Source: Hevea brasiliensis (Eukaryota > Streptophyta > Magnoliopsida > Malpighiales > Euphorbiaceae). Taken from it: 64,000 nucleotides of DNA. Position numbers and translations under genes: made by a program. Positions 11,536 to 24,795 of the stretch are shown here, in pieces (position 1 is the stretch's first letter; the number at the start of each line of letters is the position of its first letter). The notes under the pieces are model-generated. The model was not told the origin of the DNA. It saw nothing but the letters and a program-made list of their open reading frames with translations, and made no database searches. The stretch lies in NCBI RefSeq assembly GCF_030052815.1, contig NC_079498.1, forward strand, positions 77,982,992 through 78,046,991, written 5' to 3'.

Positions 11536-14500
11536 TGTAACACCCCTAAGTTCCGTAGTGCATTCTACTACTCTGGTGACCAGTGCTGTCCGGACAGCTA
11601 GGATGCCTAGAACCACACTTCAATATGAGTGAGGAGACATAAAATAATAAAATACAAGAAAAGAAAATACAAGAAAAACAAAGGAAAAATCATAGCAAAG
11701 AAATGTAACCAAGTTAAGTGAGCCGAAAACCCTAGCGATGGGTGACCGCACCGGGAAGTCACGGCGTGGACCGTTGACTAATTTGCGAGAGCATTTGGAA
11801 AACATTTTTAGGACTTAAATAGACCCTTACTGAAGTATAAATCTCATTAGAAAGATCAAAGAAAAATTAAATAATGAGTACAAAGAAAAGTGAGAAATCG
11901 AAAAACAGACAAAATACGGTGTTACCAAAAAAATCGGGAATGCAACCCGAACATGGGCATTATGGTCATTTGACATCCCGAATTGTCTTTTGACCTAAAT
12001 GTCCATTAAAAATAAATAATATTACATTTAGAAAATAAAATGAAAAATTAGTTTAGTGGTTCCTAATACAAATAGCTAAAATCATGGGTTAATGTGGAAT
12101 AAATGAACAATTAGCTTATTATATGATTATTTGGAGTTAGTGGACCATTAAAGGATTAATTAAACACATAGTGGGGTAGGTGTACTTCCATTACACCCTC
12201 AGAAAATTTCATCTTCCTCATTTCATAAACCTAGCCGAATTGAAGGTGAGAGGAAACCTCCATTGGCGTGTGCATGCAAGCTCATCTAATCCTTCCATTT
12301 CAACTCCAATCCCTTAAGTAGCTTCATGAAAGTTTGTCTACACATCATAAGGAAGAGTTTGATACCAAATTTGAGAAGTTTAATCAAGGTTTGGCAAGTT
12401 TCAACCAAAAGGTAAGTTAGTATTTTTGAAGATAGCTTTGTTAAGTTTTGTGTGCATGTTATGGGTGTTGGATTTGTGAAGAAAATTTTTGAGTTTGAAG
12501 AGTTATTGTTGTGTTCATTTTGGACAGCCATGGACTCATGTAATTGATGAAATAATTGTGCATATATTTGATGAGAAATGGTGTTGATCATGATGATTTA
12601 ATAACCTAGTGAATTACTTCATATTTATATGGTGATTTTTGGCACTTAGATGGGAATTGATGAATTGTAGGACAATTTGATGTTGAAGAAGATTTTCGGC
12701 AGCTTGGGGACACTTGAATAAATGTATGTATTCATGGAAGTGTTGGCAGAATATTGACATAGAAGGATTGATGGATATGTATATGAACTTGTTGTGTAAA
12801 GAGTATGTAAAAACTAGTAATGTTATGTGTATGTGTAATTGTGTTTGGACTTTGGGAATTAGAGTTATATTTGGTGTATTGAAGATAATTGTAATCTACC
12901 CAAAGTGATGATAATGTAAAGTGGGATGTGGTTTTGGTAATGTACCAAAACAGATTTGGTAGGGAAGTAAACATATTGCAAGGTAAATGTGTGTAATTGA
13001 TGTGTGTTAAGCAAAGTAACCAAGGGCAGTGTACATTTTAGCCAATAAGTTTAAATGTGTAACCTCAATTGGTATGAGACTAATTGGAGGTGAAGCTAGG
13101 CACAAAATGTGCCAACTTTCATTGAGAAAACATACCAAAATTTTGCTTGCAAGGTGACCTAAGAAAATGACCAATTCGGATTAGGTGCAATTAGGACCTG
13201 AAAAATGACCAATTGGGCAGCAGTGAGTGTTTAGGCCATAACTCACTCAAAACAGGTCCAATTGACCTGAAATTTTAACCATGAATAGCTAAGACCCATA
13301 CCTACAAGTCTTATGAAGACACCAAAACCCAGAAATGACCAGAAGCAAGTCAAAAAGCTTGCACAATTTCGGGTCCAAAAACTGGCCGAACCAAAGTTGA
13401 CCAAATTGACCTAAAAATGACCTAAATTGATACCATTTGACCAGCAATAGTATAATGACCATAACTTGGTCTACTTAACTCAGAATGACCTAAAATTTTG
13501 CACCGCGGTCCATAAGACATAGATCTACAAGTTTGTAGTTTTGACCGAAACCCGAAAACTGAGGGAACTAGGCCGTCCGGCTAGGTCAAACTAGTATCCC
13601 GAAATCCAGCAATTTGCAATAAAATGCAAGAAAACGCAATATACATAGAATTGAATTTGGTAACACGTACCAAACCTAAAACCCTATCGAATGTGACATA
13701 TTAATGACACTAAAACCTAATTTACCTAAAACGCATCGAGGGTCGGTATATTAGGTGATTAAGCAAATAAAGGTATTCAGTGAATTGTTTATCGAACATT
13801 ATCGTTAGAGGGAAATTAATTTAGCACTGAAACACTTCAAATTGTGTTTCTCAGTTAACAAGGACTCAGCAAAAGGGAAAGAAATACTGAGTCAAGACCA
13901 GGACACAAATATCAGAGGTTTGTGCACAACAACTATTTCTTTCGAATTATTTTCAATTGAAATAAATATTGACTATTTGTATATTATTGTTTTAAATTGT
14001 GGAAATGTATTTGAATGAATATTTATTGCTTGAAAAGCATTGTAAATGATTTGAAACTATGAGAAATTGTTTGAATGACATTGAGGGACACTTATGGATT
14101 TAAAAGCATTGGAAATGGTTTGAAACCACAGCTATCATGTATATTGATTGTATTCCTCATTAGCTTGTCTAGTGGGACGAATTGAATTCCCTCTCTGGCT
14201 GAAGTGTTGAGGTGTGTGCCTGTTGAGGACGAATTGGATGAGTACTCATATTTTTGCTAGCTAGCCATGTTATTCCTCATTAGTCATCGACTTTTGGGAC
14301 GAATTGAATACCTCATTAGCCATCGGCTTTTGGGACGAATTGAACTATGGATCATGATTAAGCTGTGTGTGATTTATTGATGTGTATTGTGAGATTGTGA
14401 AATGGATTTAAACTCTCATTGACATATACTGTCTTCTGAATTCAAACATGACCTGACTTATGAAAATCTATTGTGATATTGAGAAATGGAGTTTAAATTC

Positions 14501-15246
14501 TTATTGACCTTTATTGTCTTAAATTTGACTATGGTTTTAAGTATCCACTATTTACATGATTTATGAATTGTGATTTAAAGTTGTATTTGATTAATGTTGT
14601 GCACCACTGAGACATTGTCTCAGCGATAGCTTTTTATTGCTGTCGCAGGTAGAGAGACAGACAGGGCAGCAGACTAGGCTGCATATACATCCAGCGAGGG
14701 ATTACCTGGTATAATGAGTATACCAATATTTTGCATTTTGTACTATAATGTATGACACTGTATGTACATTTTGTTTTTTGTTTTGAGCAGTTGTAAATTC
14801 AAATTGTACCTTGAAGTTGTAAATTAATTATAAGATATTTTGACTTGTAAAAATTGTATTATATTTCCTTATCTCAGACTTTGAAAAATTTCTATGGAAT
14901 TGAGTTGATAAATTGGTGTGTTGAGAAATATATTGGAGTTGAGATTTGGAAAATTATTGAAGTGTCTTTTTACAGGTTTTCTGAAGAACTATTTTTTCCA
15001 AAATACAGATGGCACTCTGCCAAAATTTTTACAAAAATTCCAAATAAACCAAATGAGTTAGTTGTTTCACTTCAGTGCACCAAAGTCTTTAACACCTGTA
15101 AATAGTGCTCACCACTGTAAAAGAAGTAGGAAAAGTTTTTAAAATCCCTTGTAGTGTATTTAATGGGTTATCAGTAGACGAAGTTGGTAATTCATTAGGT
15201 ATACTACGGGATCATGTTATGCCTTACAGAGGGGTAGGGTATGACA
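11536..15246 (+). repeat. 3' LTR of element A
   Basis: The LTR starts TGTAACACCCC directly after the polypurine tract and ends GGGTATGACA, 3711 bp. It is nearly identical to 2980-6684. It retains the 11-base block missing from the 5' copy and has a different patch at about 11781-11796. GCATA follows at 15247. Confidence 0.92.
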
Positions 15247-15251
15247 GCATA
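15247..15251. repeat. Target site duplication of element A, right copy (GCATA)
   Basis: Exact repeat of 2975-2979 immediately after A's 3' LTR. The sequence then continues LTR O. Confidence 0.9.
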
Positions 15252-16892
15252 TTTAGTTTGTTTTTACTTGTTAATGGTAGTTTAAGATGTTGATATAAGT
15301 GTTTATGTGTATAGAAATGATTTAGCCAATGTGTATTAAGAGTATGTGTAATGGTGCAATTGGTTTTGGAAGCTTGAAAGCAATTTGAAGGAGATATGTT
15401 CAATGGGGTAATTCGGCAACTTTTAAGTGTGGTTAGAAATGTGTAGTTTCATGGAATGGTTTGTTGAATTATGTTGCTTATGGTGGCAGCATGTGTATGT
15501 GAATAATTGTTTGGATTTGGACATGTAAATGAGGTATGTTCATGTGGTTAAATTGTTGTAATTGAACTTTGAAAATTCTGAGTTGTAATGTGTTTGTTGA
15601 GAGTGGTTACAAGCTGCCCAAAATGACCAAAATGTGATGTAAAGTGTGTTAATGTTATGGTACCAAATCAAAATTGGCATGAAAGGTAAACTTGGTAAGT
15701 ATTGAATGTGTAATTGGTAAGTGTTGAATAATGTGTAACAGGGCAGTGTACACTTTAGCTTAGAACCTTAAGTGTGTGACTCTAATTGGTATGAGAACAA
15801 TTGAAGGTGAAACTAGGCACAAAATGTACAACTTTCATGAAGGAAGCTTTCCTAAATTCTGTCTAGAAGGTGACTTGAAAAATGACCAAATCCGGATTAG
15901 TGACTTGAAAGCCTGAAAATTAACCATTTGGGCAGCAGTTAGTATTTTGACCATAACTTACTCAAAACAGGTCCAAATAACCTGAAATTTTTACCATGAA
16001 TAGTTTAGACATAGATCTACAATTCTTATGAAGACACCAAAGCCCAAAAATGGCCATAACTAAGCCAAATAGCTTGCACAAATTCAGGTACAAAAACTGG
16101 CCGAACCAAAAGTGACCTAAAAATGACCTAAGCCTACCATTTTAGTGCATTCTGTCCAGCATTAGTAAATTGACTATATCTTGGTCTATACAACTCAGAA
16201 TGACCTGAAATTTTGCCCCGCGTGCAATAAGACATAGACCTATAAGTTTTTAGTTTGGATCGAAACCCGAAAAATGAGGGAACTAGGTCATCCAGCTAGG
16301 TTAAAATCTTACACCAAAATTCGGTAAATTGCAATAAAATGCAATACCCTTGGAAATGAAATTGATAACATATACCAACACTAAAGGGCTATAAAATGTG
16401 ACATATTGGTAATATTAGAATTGACTCACTTAGAGTGCATCAAGGGTCAGCATTATACGTTGACTAACGAAATGAATTGAAGGGAATAGTACTAAGAAAA
16501 TTTAAATATTAGATTTTATTATTAGAAACAAATTGATTGAGTACTGAAACACTTTAAATTGTGTGTTTCAGTTGAAAAGGATATTGAGAAGTATAAGGAA
16601 CACTGAGTCAGGGCCAAGAGGCATATATCAGAGGTTTGTGCACAATATTTTTATATTCACTACTTTTACTAGAAAATTTATTTGGAGAAATGAGTTATGA
16701 ATAATTTTTTATTGTTTTGGCTTTGGGAATTTTGTTGGAAATTATTGTGTTGCCTACTTTGTGAATGGAAAATTGACTTTGGAAATTGATTATGTTTTGC
16801 ATGAAATATTTGAATAATATGATTTGAAATTGTTTTTGGTTCACACTTGGCATGGCAGTCCCTTACTCTGCTCCTTCTCCACTTGTGGGGTT

Positions 16893-16897
16893 GAGTT
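16893..16897. repeat. Target site duplication of copia B, left copy (GAGTT)
   Basis: GAGTT directly precedes the TGTTAG start of B's 5' LTR and recurs at 26908-26912 just after the 3' LTR. Confidence 0.9.
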
Positions 16898-19002
16898 TGT
16901 TAGTAGTTTGCCCTAGAGCATATCATTTAGCATGTATCTTGTACATATTTTTATTAATAAAAGGCATTTCCACTTTTCCGTTTACATAATATATTTATGT
17001 GTAATAGAAAAGGTCCATTGATATTTTGTTAGAAATATTATTCTTAAGTTGTTAAGAATATGAGTGACAATATTTCTAGCACAAAGTATCATAAATAGTT
17101 TCACAATCGAGGATACTTCATGATAAGGACATGACTTATCCAGAAAGATTGTATTCATGTTTGTTCTCAAGTTATTTATATGAGATATAAATAAGATGGA
17201 ATGGTAAGTCTCATGCCATATAACAAACATGATAGGCACTTATAAATGATAAGTAGGCCAAACCAGTGACACTTATGACAAGCACATGGAGTTTACTCTT
17301 GTCAATGTTTTTTCATAAATCATATCAGTGCATATAATCCTTAGACCTGAGATAGCACAGTTATCTTGTATATAGGTAGTTTGAGTTTGATACTGCTTTC
17401 ATACTTGTACTATGTATGGGTATATGGGCATGTGTTGGCTCCTACTAGTTATATATGGAGGTAAGTGTTGGTCAAGGTGGAATCTGTTCCTCTAAGTAAA
17501 TAGAGATAAAATCCTATGTTCATTTAATTGTTCTTGATGTTTCAAGTTCCTAGCCAGGACAGATAGATTTATTCAGAAAAGAGTTTCTGATGAGAAAATC
17601 TTTTTAATCAAGAACTGGAATTAAAAGAGAACATAATATTCATAGCAAATGGAGTTTGACATAAACCATGACTCCAGCTTGAGTTGGGATTTTGTAACAG
17701 AGAGATTCTAGTGCATGGTAACATATGATTATAGGTTCATTTAAGGTAAACCTTATTACTAATTGGGTGGCCATGGCATGCTATGTTAGGTGTTAACCAT
17801 GGTCTATGAGGTTCATAAAATGATTTAGAGAAATCATTTATGGTAAGAAAGAGTTCAGATGATATTAAGAGTTGATATCATGTCTCATTGCCAATTAGTG
17901 ATGAGCCTAGTAAGTCACACACGTACACAAGTTATTACCTATTTAAATATGATTTAATTAATTAATTAAAGAGTTTAATTGATTAATTAAATAGGTTTGG
18001 TTTGCAATTAAATTGCAAAGTCCCTAGCATGGCTTGAAACCAAATCTAGATTATTGGATGTGTAGTATAAATTAAATTTATATTTAAAGTGTTTAAATAT
18101 GAATTTAATTAATGAGAAATTAATTAATAGAGATTAATTAATTAATTTATATTTGATATAAATTGATTAGAAGAAGAAAAATAATTATTTTGGGTTAAGA
18201 ACTCAAAATTAAGACGCAGGGGCATTTTGGTCATTTCACAGTGTGACACGTGGCACCATGAGATGGTGACACATGGGATTACACATAAGCTTGCCAAATG
18301 TTTTTAATCATATAAGATGATTAAAATCAAGATTAAATATAGGTTTAACACTTGGCACAATGTGATTTGGTCACTTAAACCTAGAGCTAATCAAAGGGTG
18401 ACATGTGGCAAGGGTTTAATGTATTAACCTAGCTATTTAAGTGTGGTTATGAAAAGAAAAAAATAACCAGCAGCCACTCCTCTCCTTTGTCATGCCACTT
18501 TGAGGCTTTTTATCTATTCTTCTTCATCTCTCATCAATTCAAAGAGATTAGCCATCATTCTCTTGAATTAAGAATACTAGAAATTGTTTCTAGTGTCCTG
18601 TTTACATCTCTAATCTCTTAAAAGGAAGAACTTGAATTTCTAATTAATAGAAAAGGCTTTAGAAGCTGTTCAAGGGCTGTCATAGGTGTTATTGGTGTGG
18701 ACAAGCTAGAGGGACAACATCTGGTGTCCTGAAGACGAATCTCAAAGGCGCAGACACGCTGCAGTGCATCAAGAGGTTAGTGTAATCGTTCTTTATTTAA
18801 TCTAGGGTTCTAAAATTAATCTGATTAATTTTAAAATCTTAAATGGCAAATACAGATCCAAAAACATATTAAAAGAGTTCTAATATGTTGTTTATCATTG
18901 AAATCAAATAGATAAAAATAAATCTTGCATGATGCATGTGACCGGTGAAAATTTTTGAATTCAATGGTATAAACTTGTGTTTTTCACGCTTCCGTTCCTT
19001 CA
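16898..19002 (+). repeat. 5' LTR of copia B
   Basis: Starts TGTTAGTAGTTTGCCCTAGA and ends CCGTTCCTTCA, 2105 bp, matching 24796-26907. It is rich in ATTAATTA runs around 17950 and 18120. A TATTTAA motif near 18434 could be a core promoter, but I cannot confirm it. No gene lies inside; the minus-strand frame 16982-17239 recurs in every copy of this LTR. Confidence 0.92.
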
Positions 19003-19004
19003 AT

Positions 19005-19017
19005 TGGTATCAGAGCC
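19005..19017 (+). other. Primer binding site of copia B (initiator-Met tRNA)
   Basis: TGGTATCAGAGCC starts two bases after the 5' LTR and is complementary to the 3' end of initiator-Met tRNA. Confidence 0.92.
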
Positions 19018-20793
19018 ACTATATTTGCCATTTAGATTGTTGATTATATGATTTAATTGTGTGATTTGATCATGATATGATTGATCCATTGCTGGTTGGA
19101 TCAAGAGGTGTGGCGGCATGCTTGATGAACTCCAACATGGTGCGCATGGCTTGGGAAGATCATGGTGCGCATGGTTGTTATTAAATTCTGCAATTGTTGC
19201 ATGATGAAAGGTTCATCATATGACTAATTAAAATGTTTAATTAGGATTTTTAATCACACAATTAAATTATGATTCAAATCAGAATTTTAAAAATTGTTTG
19301 AATGTGATTCAAATCTGAATTTTAAAAGTTATTTGAATGTGATTCAAATATGAATTTTTAAAGTTGTTTGAATCATATTTAAATCTGATTTTTTAAAATT
19401 GATTGAATAAAATTCAGATCTAATTTTTTAAAAAAATGTTTGAATGTGATTCAAATCAGATTTTTTAAAAAATGTTTGAATGTGATTCAAATCTGAATTT
19501 TTAAAGTTGTTTGAATGTGATTCAAATCTGAATTTTTAAATTTGTTTGAATGAGATTCAAATCTGAATTTTTAAATTTATTTGAATCATATTCAAATCTA
19601 GATTTTTAAGTTGAATATGACATATTCAATTTAATTTAAGTATGTATGTTTTATTTAATTGTTAAATAGTGATATGCATGATGGATGATCATGGACTATA
19701 AAAGACCAATGTGATTGGATTTATTTCTTTTTTGTTTCTTTGCGATTGTAAATTAATTAATTTATTTTAATTTATTTTGGGCATGTATTATTAAGTTTGT
19801 AATAATTTTTGGGTTGTAATTTCATTTATTTAAGTTCTTGTAAATTCACCTTGGTATGCCAAGGATTACCATGTAATATTGGATTGCAAGAAGTTCAAGG
19901 AGGTCAAGAGCATTGGTGGGACCAGTGGGAGGAATTCAAGGTCAAGTGTTGATTATGTACTCCTTCAGCAACTCTTGTAAAATGAATGAATGAATGAAAT
20001 GCACCTAGGAATGCCCTGATTCAATTCTTGGTGGCTCAGAATTGAATCCCTTAGAAAGTCCATGATCATACCATATTTATTGTTTATCCATGAATGCATA
20101 AGATGGATGGGAATGTATGCTATTATATGATATATGCAGGCTAATTGGATAATGTGCAAAGTGAGACCTTAATAGTAATTAGAATGACCATAAAATCTTC
20201 CAAACAAATGATTAAGTTGGAAATGCTATAATTAAAGTAATTATAACATAGGCACTCCATTGGGGCAATTATTTTAAGAAATTTTAAATAGTTGCATAAG
20301 ATGCAATTAATTTAAGAGATTTTCTTAAGAATAACTGTTAAGCATGAGATTTTATAAATATGTAAATAGTTTAGTGGCCAATATTAGATGTACCTGAGGA
20401 CATTAAAATTATTTGCATAATTACTGGCTCAATGGGATCAACTTAACTAATGCAAGATAAGTCAATAATGGATGTACCTGAGATTTTGAGCATTAGGGGC
20501 TAGGTAAAGGATTGAAGCTCACATGAGATGTGATGGGCAAGGAGTTGCTCACTTATAGTTTATTGTAATTCCAATAATGCATGTACCTGAGGATGATCAA
20601 TAGAATTATAAGAATTCAATCACCCACTATAAATCCATCCAACTTGGATTTCCGTTTTCTACTTTGGAAGTGTAGGATTCGCTAAGTTAGTGGGAGGACC
20701 AATTTGATTAAAAGACCATAATCATTTTGGTTAATTACATGATACATTTACTAATTAATCTAGTTATTTTCTGCAGTTAATTTTCTAATAAAA
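19018..20793 (+). other. Untranslated leader of copia B
   Basis: About 1.8 kb separates the primer site from gag. It has no coding frame of note. It contains a minisatellite (19270-19611) and several GATGTACCTGAGGA-like motifs (near 20386, 20472 and 20580). The leader should contain the RNA packaging and dimerisation signals, but none can be assigned by sight. Confidence 0.7.
19270..19611 (+). repeat. Minisatellite, about ten units of 33-37 bp, in copia B leader
   Basis: Degenerate units with a TTTGAATGTGATTCAAATCT core and a TGAATTTTTAAA tail repeat head to tail. The core is close to its own reverse complement, so each unit could fold. The same array occurs in B' at 28225-28502. Confidence 0.88.
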
Positions 20794-21657
20794 ATGAGCA
20801 CAGAACAACCACCACCATCCAATATCCTTGCAAGCATACTTGATCACAATAGGTTGACAGGACCTAATCTGTCTGATTGGCTAAGAAATTTGAAACTTGT
20901 CCTGAACCTTGAACATATAGGATATGTTCTAGATTCAAATGTTCCTAGTCCCTTACCTCCAGAGGCCACACAAGAGGAACATGAAACTTTGGACAAGTGG
21001 AAGGAGCATGATATGAGAGCTAAGTGTTACATGCTTGCTTCCATGAGTAATGAGTTACAGAAGCAACATGAGAACATGCAGAGTGCGAGTGAGATCCTCC
21101 TTTACCTACAAGAGTTGTATGGTGAGCACAACAGAAATGCTTGGTATGAGATATCTAGACAGCTATTCCGTATGAGGATGTCTGAGGGACAGAATGTTGG
21201 GGATTATGTCCACAAGATGATTTGGCTGATTGAGTAGTTGGAACATCTTGACTTCAACATGGATTTCCAACTACAGACAGATTTAATCCTTCAGTCCCTT
21301 CCTGAATCTTTTGGGAATTTTTTGACAAATTTCCATATGACAAAACAGGAATGCACCTTAGCTGGTTTACTCAACATGCTGGTTATTGCCCAAAAGAATA
21401 TGCCAGGCAATAAGGGAAAAGAGGCAGCTTTGGTTGCATCTTCTTCTGCTGGAAAGTCCAACAAGAAGAAGGGCAATAAGAAAAAGAAACCTCAGATTCC
21501 TGGTCCTTCCAAGAAAATAGCTAAATAGAAAAGGAAGACTAAAGCTGATGGAGGCAAAGGAAAGTGTTTCCACTGCCAAAAGGATGGGCACTGGAAAAGG
21601 AACTGCCCAGAGTATCTTGCTTCTCTGAAGGACAAGAAGGATACACCTTCGGAAGGT
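20794..21657 (+). pseudogene. gag: gag of copia B, two in-frame TAG stops
   Basis: This is the copia capsid and nucleocapsid region. The ATG at 20794 (MSTEQPPPSN) starts one frame that runs through to pol. The N-terminal part has the family's LTGPNLSDWLRNLKLVLN motif, followed by DYVHKMIWLIE. A TAG at 21235-21237 stands between LIE and LEHLDF, and a second TAG at 21526-21528 follows KKIAK in a Lys-rich stretch. The zinc knuckle CFHCQKDGHWKRNC is at 21565-21606. The frame is otherwise open into protease, so the ancestor had a single gag-pol frame. Both stops are consistent with CAG to TAG changes. Confidence 0.9.
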
Positions 21658-23199
21658 ATGTCTATATCTTGTTATTTAGATTCTGATGATAATCATAGTT
21701 CATCTACAGCTTGGGTTTTAGATACTAGTGCCAGTTCTCACATTTCTAATGATATGCAGGAACTAGCAAACAGTAGCAGCTTGCGTTCTCAAGATATTAG
21801 AGTCCGGATTGGCAATTGCTCAACTATTGAAGCTTTAGCCATAGGATCTAAATCCTTTTACATGTTTGGACATGTTTTGTGTTTGGATAATATTTTATAT
21901 GTACCTGATGCTTTTAAGAACATCATTTCTATATCTAGTTTGACTAGAAATGGCTATGAATTTCAGTTCACAGATGATGTTTGTAATATTTATTTTGGAA
22001 ATAAATATGTTGGTTCGGGTTATATGAATGATGGTCTTTATTATTTGGATAACAATGACAAACACAAATTGAATGCAAGTGATCTAAAAGAATGCAATGC
22101 CATGGTGAAAACCAACTCAAGTTCAAAATATATTTGGCACTTAAGGTTATGTCATGTTGCAGAAGATAGGATTGCAAAACTGGAGAAAATGGGGATTTTA
22201 CCCTCATTGGGCTCTGAGCCTACTCCAACTTGTGAATCTTGCCGTCAAGGAAAAATGACTAGATCACCCTTTGTTGGACAAGGGCTAAGAGCTGAAAAAA
22301 TTTTGGAGCTAATACATAGTGATGTATGTGGTCCATTTAAAGAAATGGCTAGAGGGGGTTTTCATAATTTTATTACCTTTACTGATGATAAATCAAGGTT
22401 TGGGTATTTGTATTTGATGAAATACAAACATGAATCTTTTGAAAAGTTCAAAGAATTTAAATCTAAAGTAGAAAATCAAACAGGAAAGAGTATTAAAGCT
22501 CTTCGATCAGATCGTGGAGGTGAATATTTGAGTACTGAATTTGATGAATACTTGAGAGAGCATGGCATTGTTTCTCAGCTGACTCCTCCAGGAATGCCAC
22601 AACTGAATGGTGTATCTGAAAGGAGAAATCGTACCCTATTGGATATGGTACGTAGTATGATGAGTTATACTGATATGCCAATTTTCTTTTGGGGATTTGC
22701 ATTAGAATTAGCTTTGTATATTCTGAATAGGATTCCATCAAAATCAGTTTCTTCCACACCTTATGAGATATGGCATGGAAAAAAACCAAGTCTTAAGCAT
22801 GTTAAGATTTGGGGTTGTCCAGCTTATATCAAAAAGCTAAACACTGATAAATTAGAGACCAGATCAGAAAAAGGTCGATTTGTTGGATATCCAAAAGATA
22901 GTTTTGGATATTATTTTTATTTGCCTACTTCACAAAAGGTTGTGATAAGTAGAGATGCCACATTTCTTGAACAACAGTTTGTTCAAGAAGGAGGCAAAGG
23001 AAGGCAAATAGAGTTAGAATTGGAGAATTCTGACCAACCAACAGATCAGATGGATATAGATCCATCTTGTCAACCTATACCCATTGATGAAACATCTACA
23101 GCTGTTCCTCGTAGAACAACTAGGGTATCTCACCCACCAGTGAGATATGATTTTCTTCGTGAAGAAGAAAAAGAGTTGTCTACTCATGAAGAAGTAGAT
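21658..23199 (+). pseudogene. pol: Protease and integrase of copia B
   Basis: Still in the gag frame. Protease carries WVLDTSASSHISND with the Asp codon at 21721-21723; related proteins usually have DTGCGSHIC here, so the active-site Gly is replaced by Ser. The pre-integrase zinc region reads IWHLRLCHVAEDRIAKLEK and CESCRQGKMTRSPF. The integrase core has the expected acidic residues in IHSDVCGPF, ALRSDRGGEY and NGVSERRNRTLLDMV. GRFVGYPKDSFGYYFY lies in the C-terminal part, and the DYFLREEEKELS-like spacer leads to reverse transcriptase. No stop or frameshift occurs in this stretch. It belongs to the broken gag-pol unit and depends on upstream readthrough for expression. Confidence 0.9.
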
Positions 23200-24736
23200 C
23201 ATGGAGATGATCCACTTACTTATGAAAAAGCTATATCAGATATAGACTCTTCAAACTGGATTGATGCTATGAAATCCGAGATTGATTCCATGTATAAGAA
23301 TCAAGTTTGGGATCTTATTGACCCACTTGAAGGTATTGTACCTATAGGGAACAAATGGGTTTTCAAGAAGAAAATTGGTTCTGATGGAAAGGTAGAGACC
23401 TATAAGGCAAGGCTAGTAGCGAAAGGGTTTCGCCAAAGGCAAGGAATCGACTATGAGGAGACTTTCTCGCCTGTTGCCATGCTTAAATCAATTAGGATTT
23501 TATTAGCAATAGCTGCATACTATGATTATGAGATTTCGCAGATGGATGTCAAAACAGCTTTTCAATGGATACATTGAAGAAAACATTTTCATGGAACAAC
23601 CTAGGGGTTTTGAATCCCAAGATGGTTCCAAGGTATGCAAGCTAAAGCGATCCAATTATGGGTTGAAACAAGCTTCGCGGAGTTGGAACATCCATTTTGT
23701 TGAAGCCATTAAATCCTTTGGTTTTATCAAAAATGAGGATGAGCCATGTGTATATAAGAAGGTTAGTGACAGTGCTATCACTTTCCTTGTCTTATATGTG
23801 AATGACATATTGTTGATGGGTAATGACACAGTTATGTTGACAACTATAAAGGTATGGTTGTCAAATACATTCTCCATGAAAGACTTAGGGGAGGCAACCT
23901 ATATTCTTGGGATTCACATCTATAGAGATAGAGCGAAAAGAATAATTGGTTTATCCCAAAGTCTATACTTGGAAAAGGTGTTAAAGAGGTTTAACATGCT
24001 TGATTCCAAGAGAGGATTGTTACCAGTGAGACATGGTATCCACCTTTCTAAAGAGATGTCTCCAAAGACACTTGAAGAAAGAGATAAGATGGCCAGGATT
24101 CCATATGCTTCGGCTATTGGAAGTTTAATGTATGCAATGTTGTGTACTAGGCCGGATATCGCATATGCTGTTAGTTTGACTAGCAGGTATCAATCCAATC
24201 CAGGTTTGGAACACTGGATAGCTGTCAAGAATATCCTTAAGTACTTGAGAAGAACTAAGGATTTATTCTTGATTTATGTAGGTGGAGACTTGCAATTGGA
24301 TGGTTATACTGATTCTGATTTCCAATCAGATATCGATGATAGAAAGTCTACCTCTGGATATGTGTTCATTTGTAATGGAGGTGCAGTTAGTTGGAAGAGT
24401 TCCAAACAGAGCATGACTGCAGATTCCACTACAGAGGCTGAGTATATTGCCGCTTCAGATGCTGCAAAGGAAGCTGTTTGGATAAAGAAGTTTGTGACAG
24501 AACTTACAGTAGTTCCTTCCATTGAGTCAGCAGTTCCACTACACTGTGACAATAATGGAGCAGTCATACAGGCTAAGGAACCAAGGCCTCACCAGAAATC
24601 CAAACACATAGAAAGGCACTACCACATTATCAAAGAAATAGTTGGGCGAGGCGATGTAGCCATGCAGAAAATAGCATCAGCTGAAAATCCAGTTGATCCA
24701 TTCACTAAGCCTATGTCACAGACTCAATTAGATTGA
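23200..24736 (+). pseudogene. pol: Reverse transcriptase and RNase H of copia B, frameshifted
   Basis: Reverse transcriptase begins YEKAISDIDSSNWIDAM and runs in the gag frame to DVKTAF. There a two-base loss near 23565 shifts the frame, and the protein resumes as NGYIEENIFMEQPRGF. The catalytic box reads YVND instead of YVDD (AAT at 23801-23803), so the first catalytic Asp is lost. RNase H looks intact, with YTDSDF, SMTADSTTEAEY and LHCDNNGA, then KHIERHYH. The frame ends at a TGA (24734-24736) about 50 bases before the polypurine tract. With these changes B cannot make its own active polymerase; it could only move using proteins from another copy. Confidence 0.92.
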
Positions 24737-24786
24737 CATCTGAAGAAGATAGGTCTAAGATATTGTAATGAATGGCTCTAGTGCTA

Positions 24787-24794
24787 GTGGGAGA
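24787..24794 (+). other. Polypurine tract of copia B
   Basis: GTGGGAGA lies one base before the 3' LTR, the usual short copia polypurine tract. Confidence 0.8.
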
Positions 24795-24795
24795 T

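Larger units (their letters stand above)
2980..15246 (+). mobile_element. Ty3/gypsy chromovirus (Tekay/Del-like), complete element A
   Basis: A full-length element of about 12.3 kb with two LTRs of about 3.7 kb, an initiator-Met tRNA primer site, gag, protease, reverse transcriptase, RNase H, integrase with a chromodomain-like tail, a polypurine tract and a 5-bp target site duplication. The LTRs are nearly identical by eye, so insertion is fairly recent. The coding region is broken by stops and frameshifts, so it is not autonomous. Lineage is inferred from the DPGST protease, the gag layout, the integrase C-terminus and the LTR length. Confidence 0.93.
15247..16897 (+). repeat. Gypsy LTR O, segment 2
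   Basis: Continuation of the LTR interrupted at 2979. It aligns with the middle of A's LTRs, for example the CCATAACTTACTCAAAACAGG block near 15952 and the GTGTTTCAGTTGAAAAGGA block near 16562. It stops at the GAGTT duplication where copia B is inserted. No coding region is seen. Confidence 0.78.

Noticed and set aside
19270..19611. Regular repeats that could be taken for a CRISPR array
   Set aside because: Units are contiguous and degenerate with no unique spacers, and they lie in a plant retrotransposon leader.
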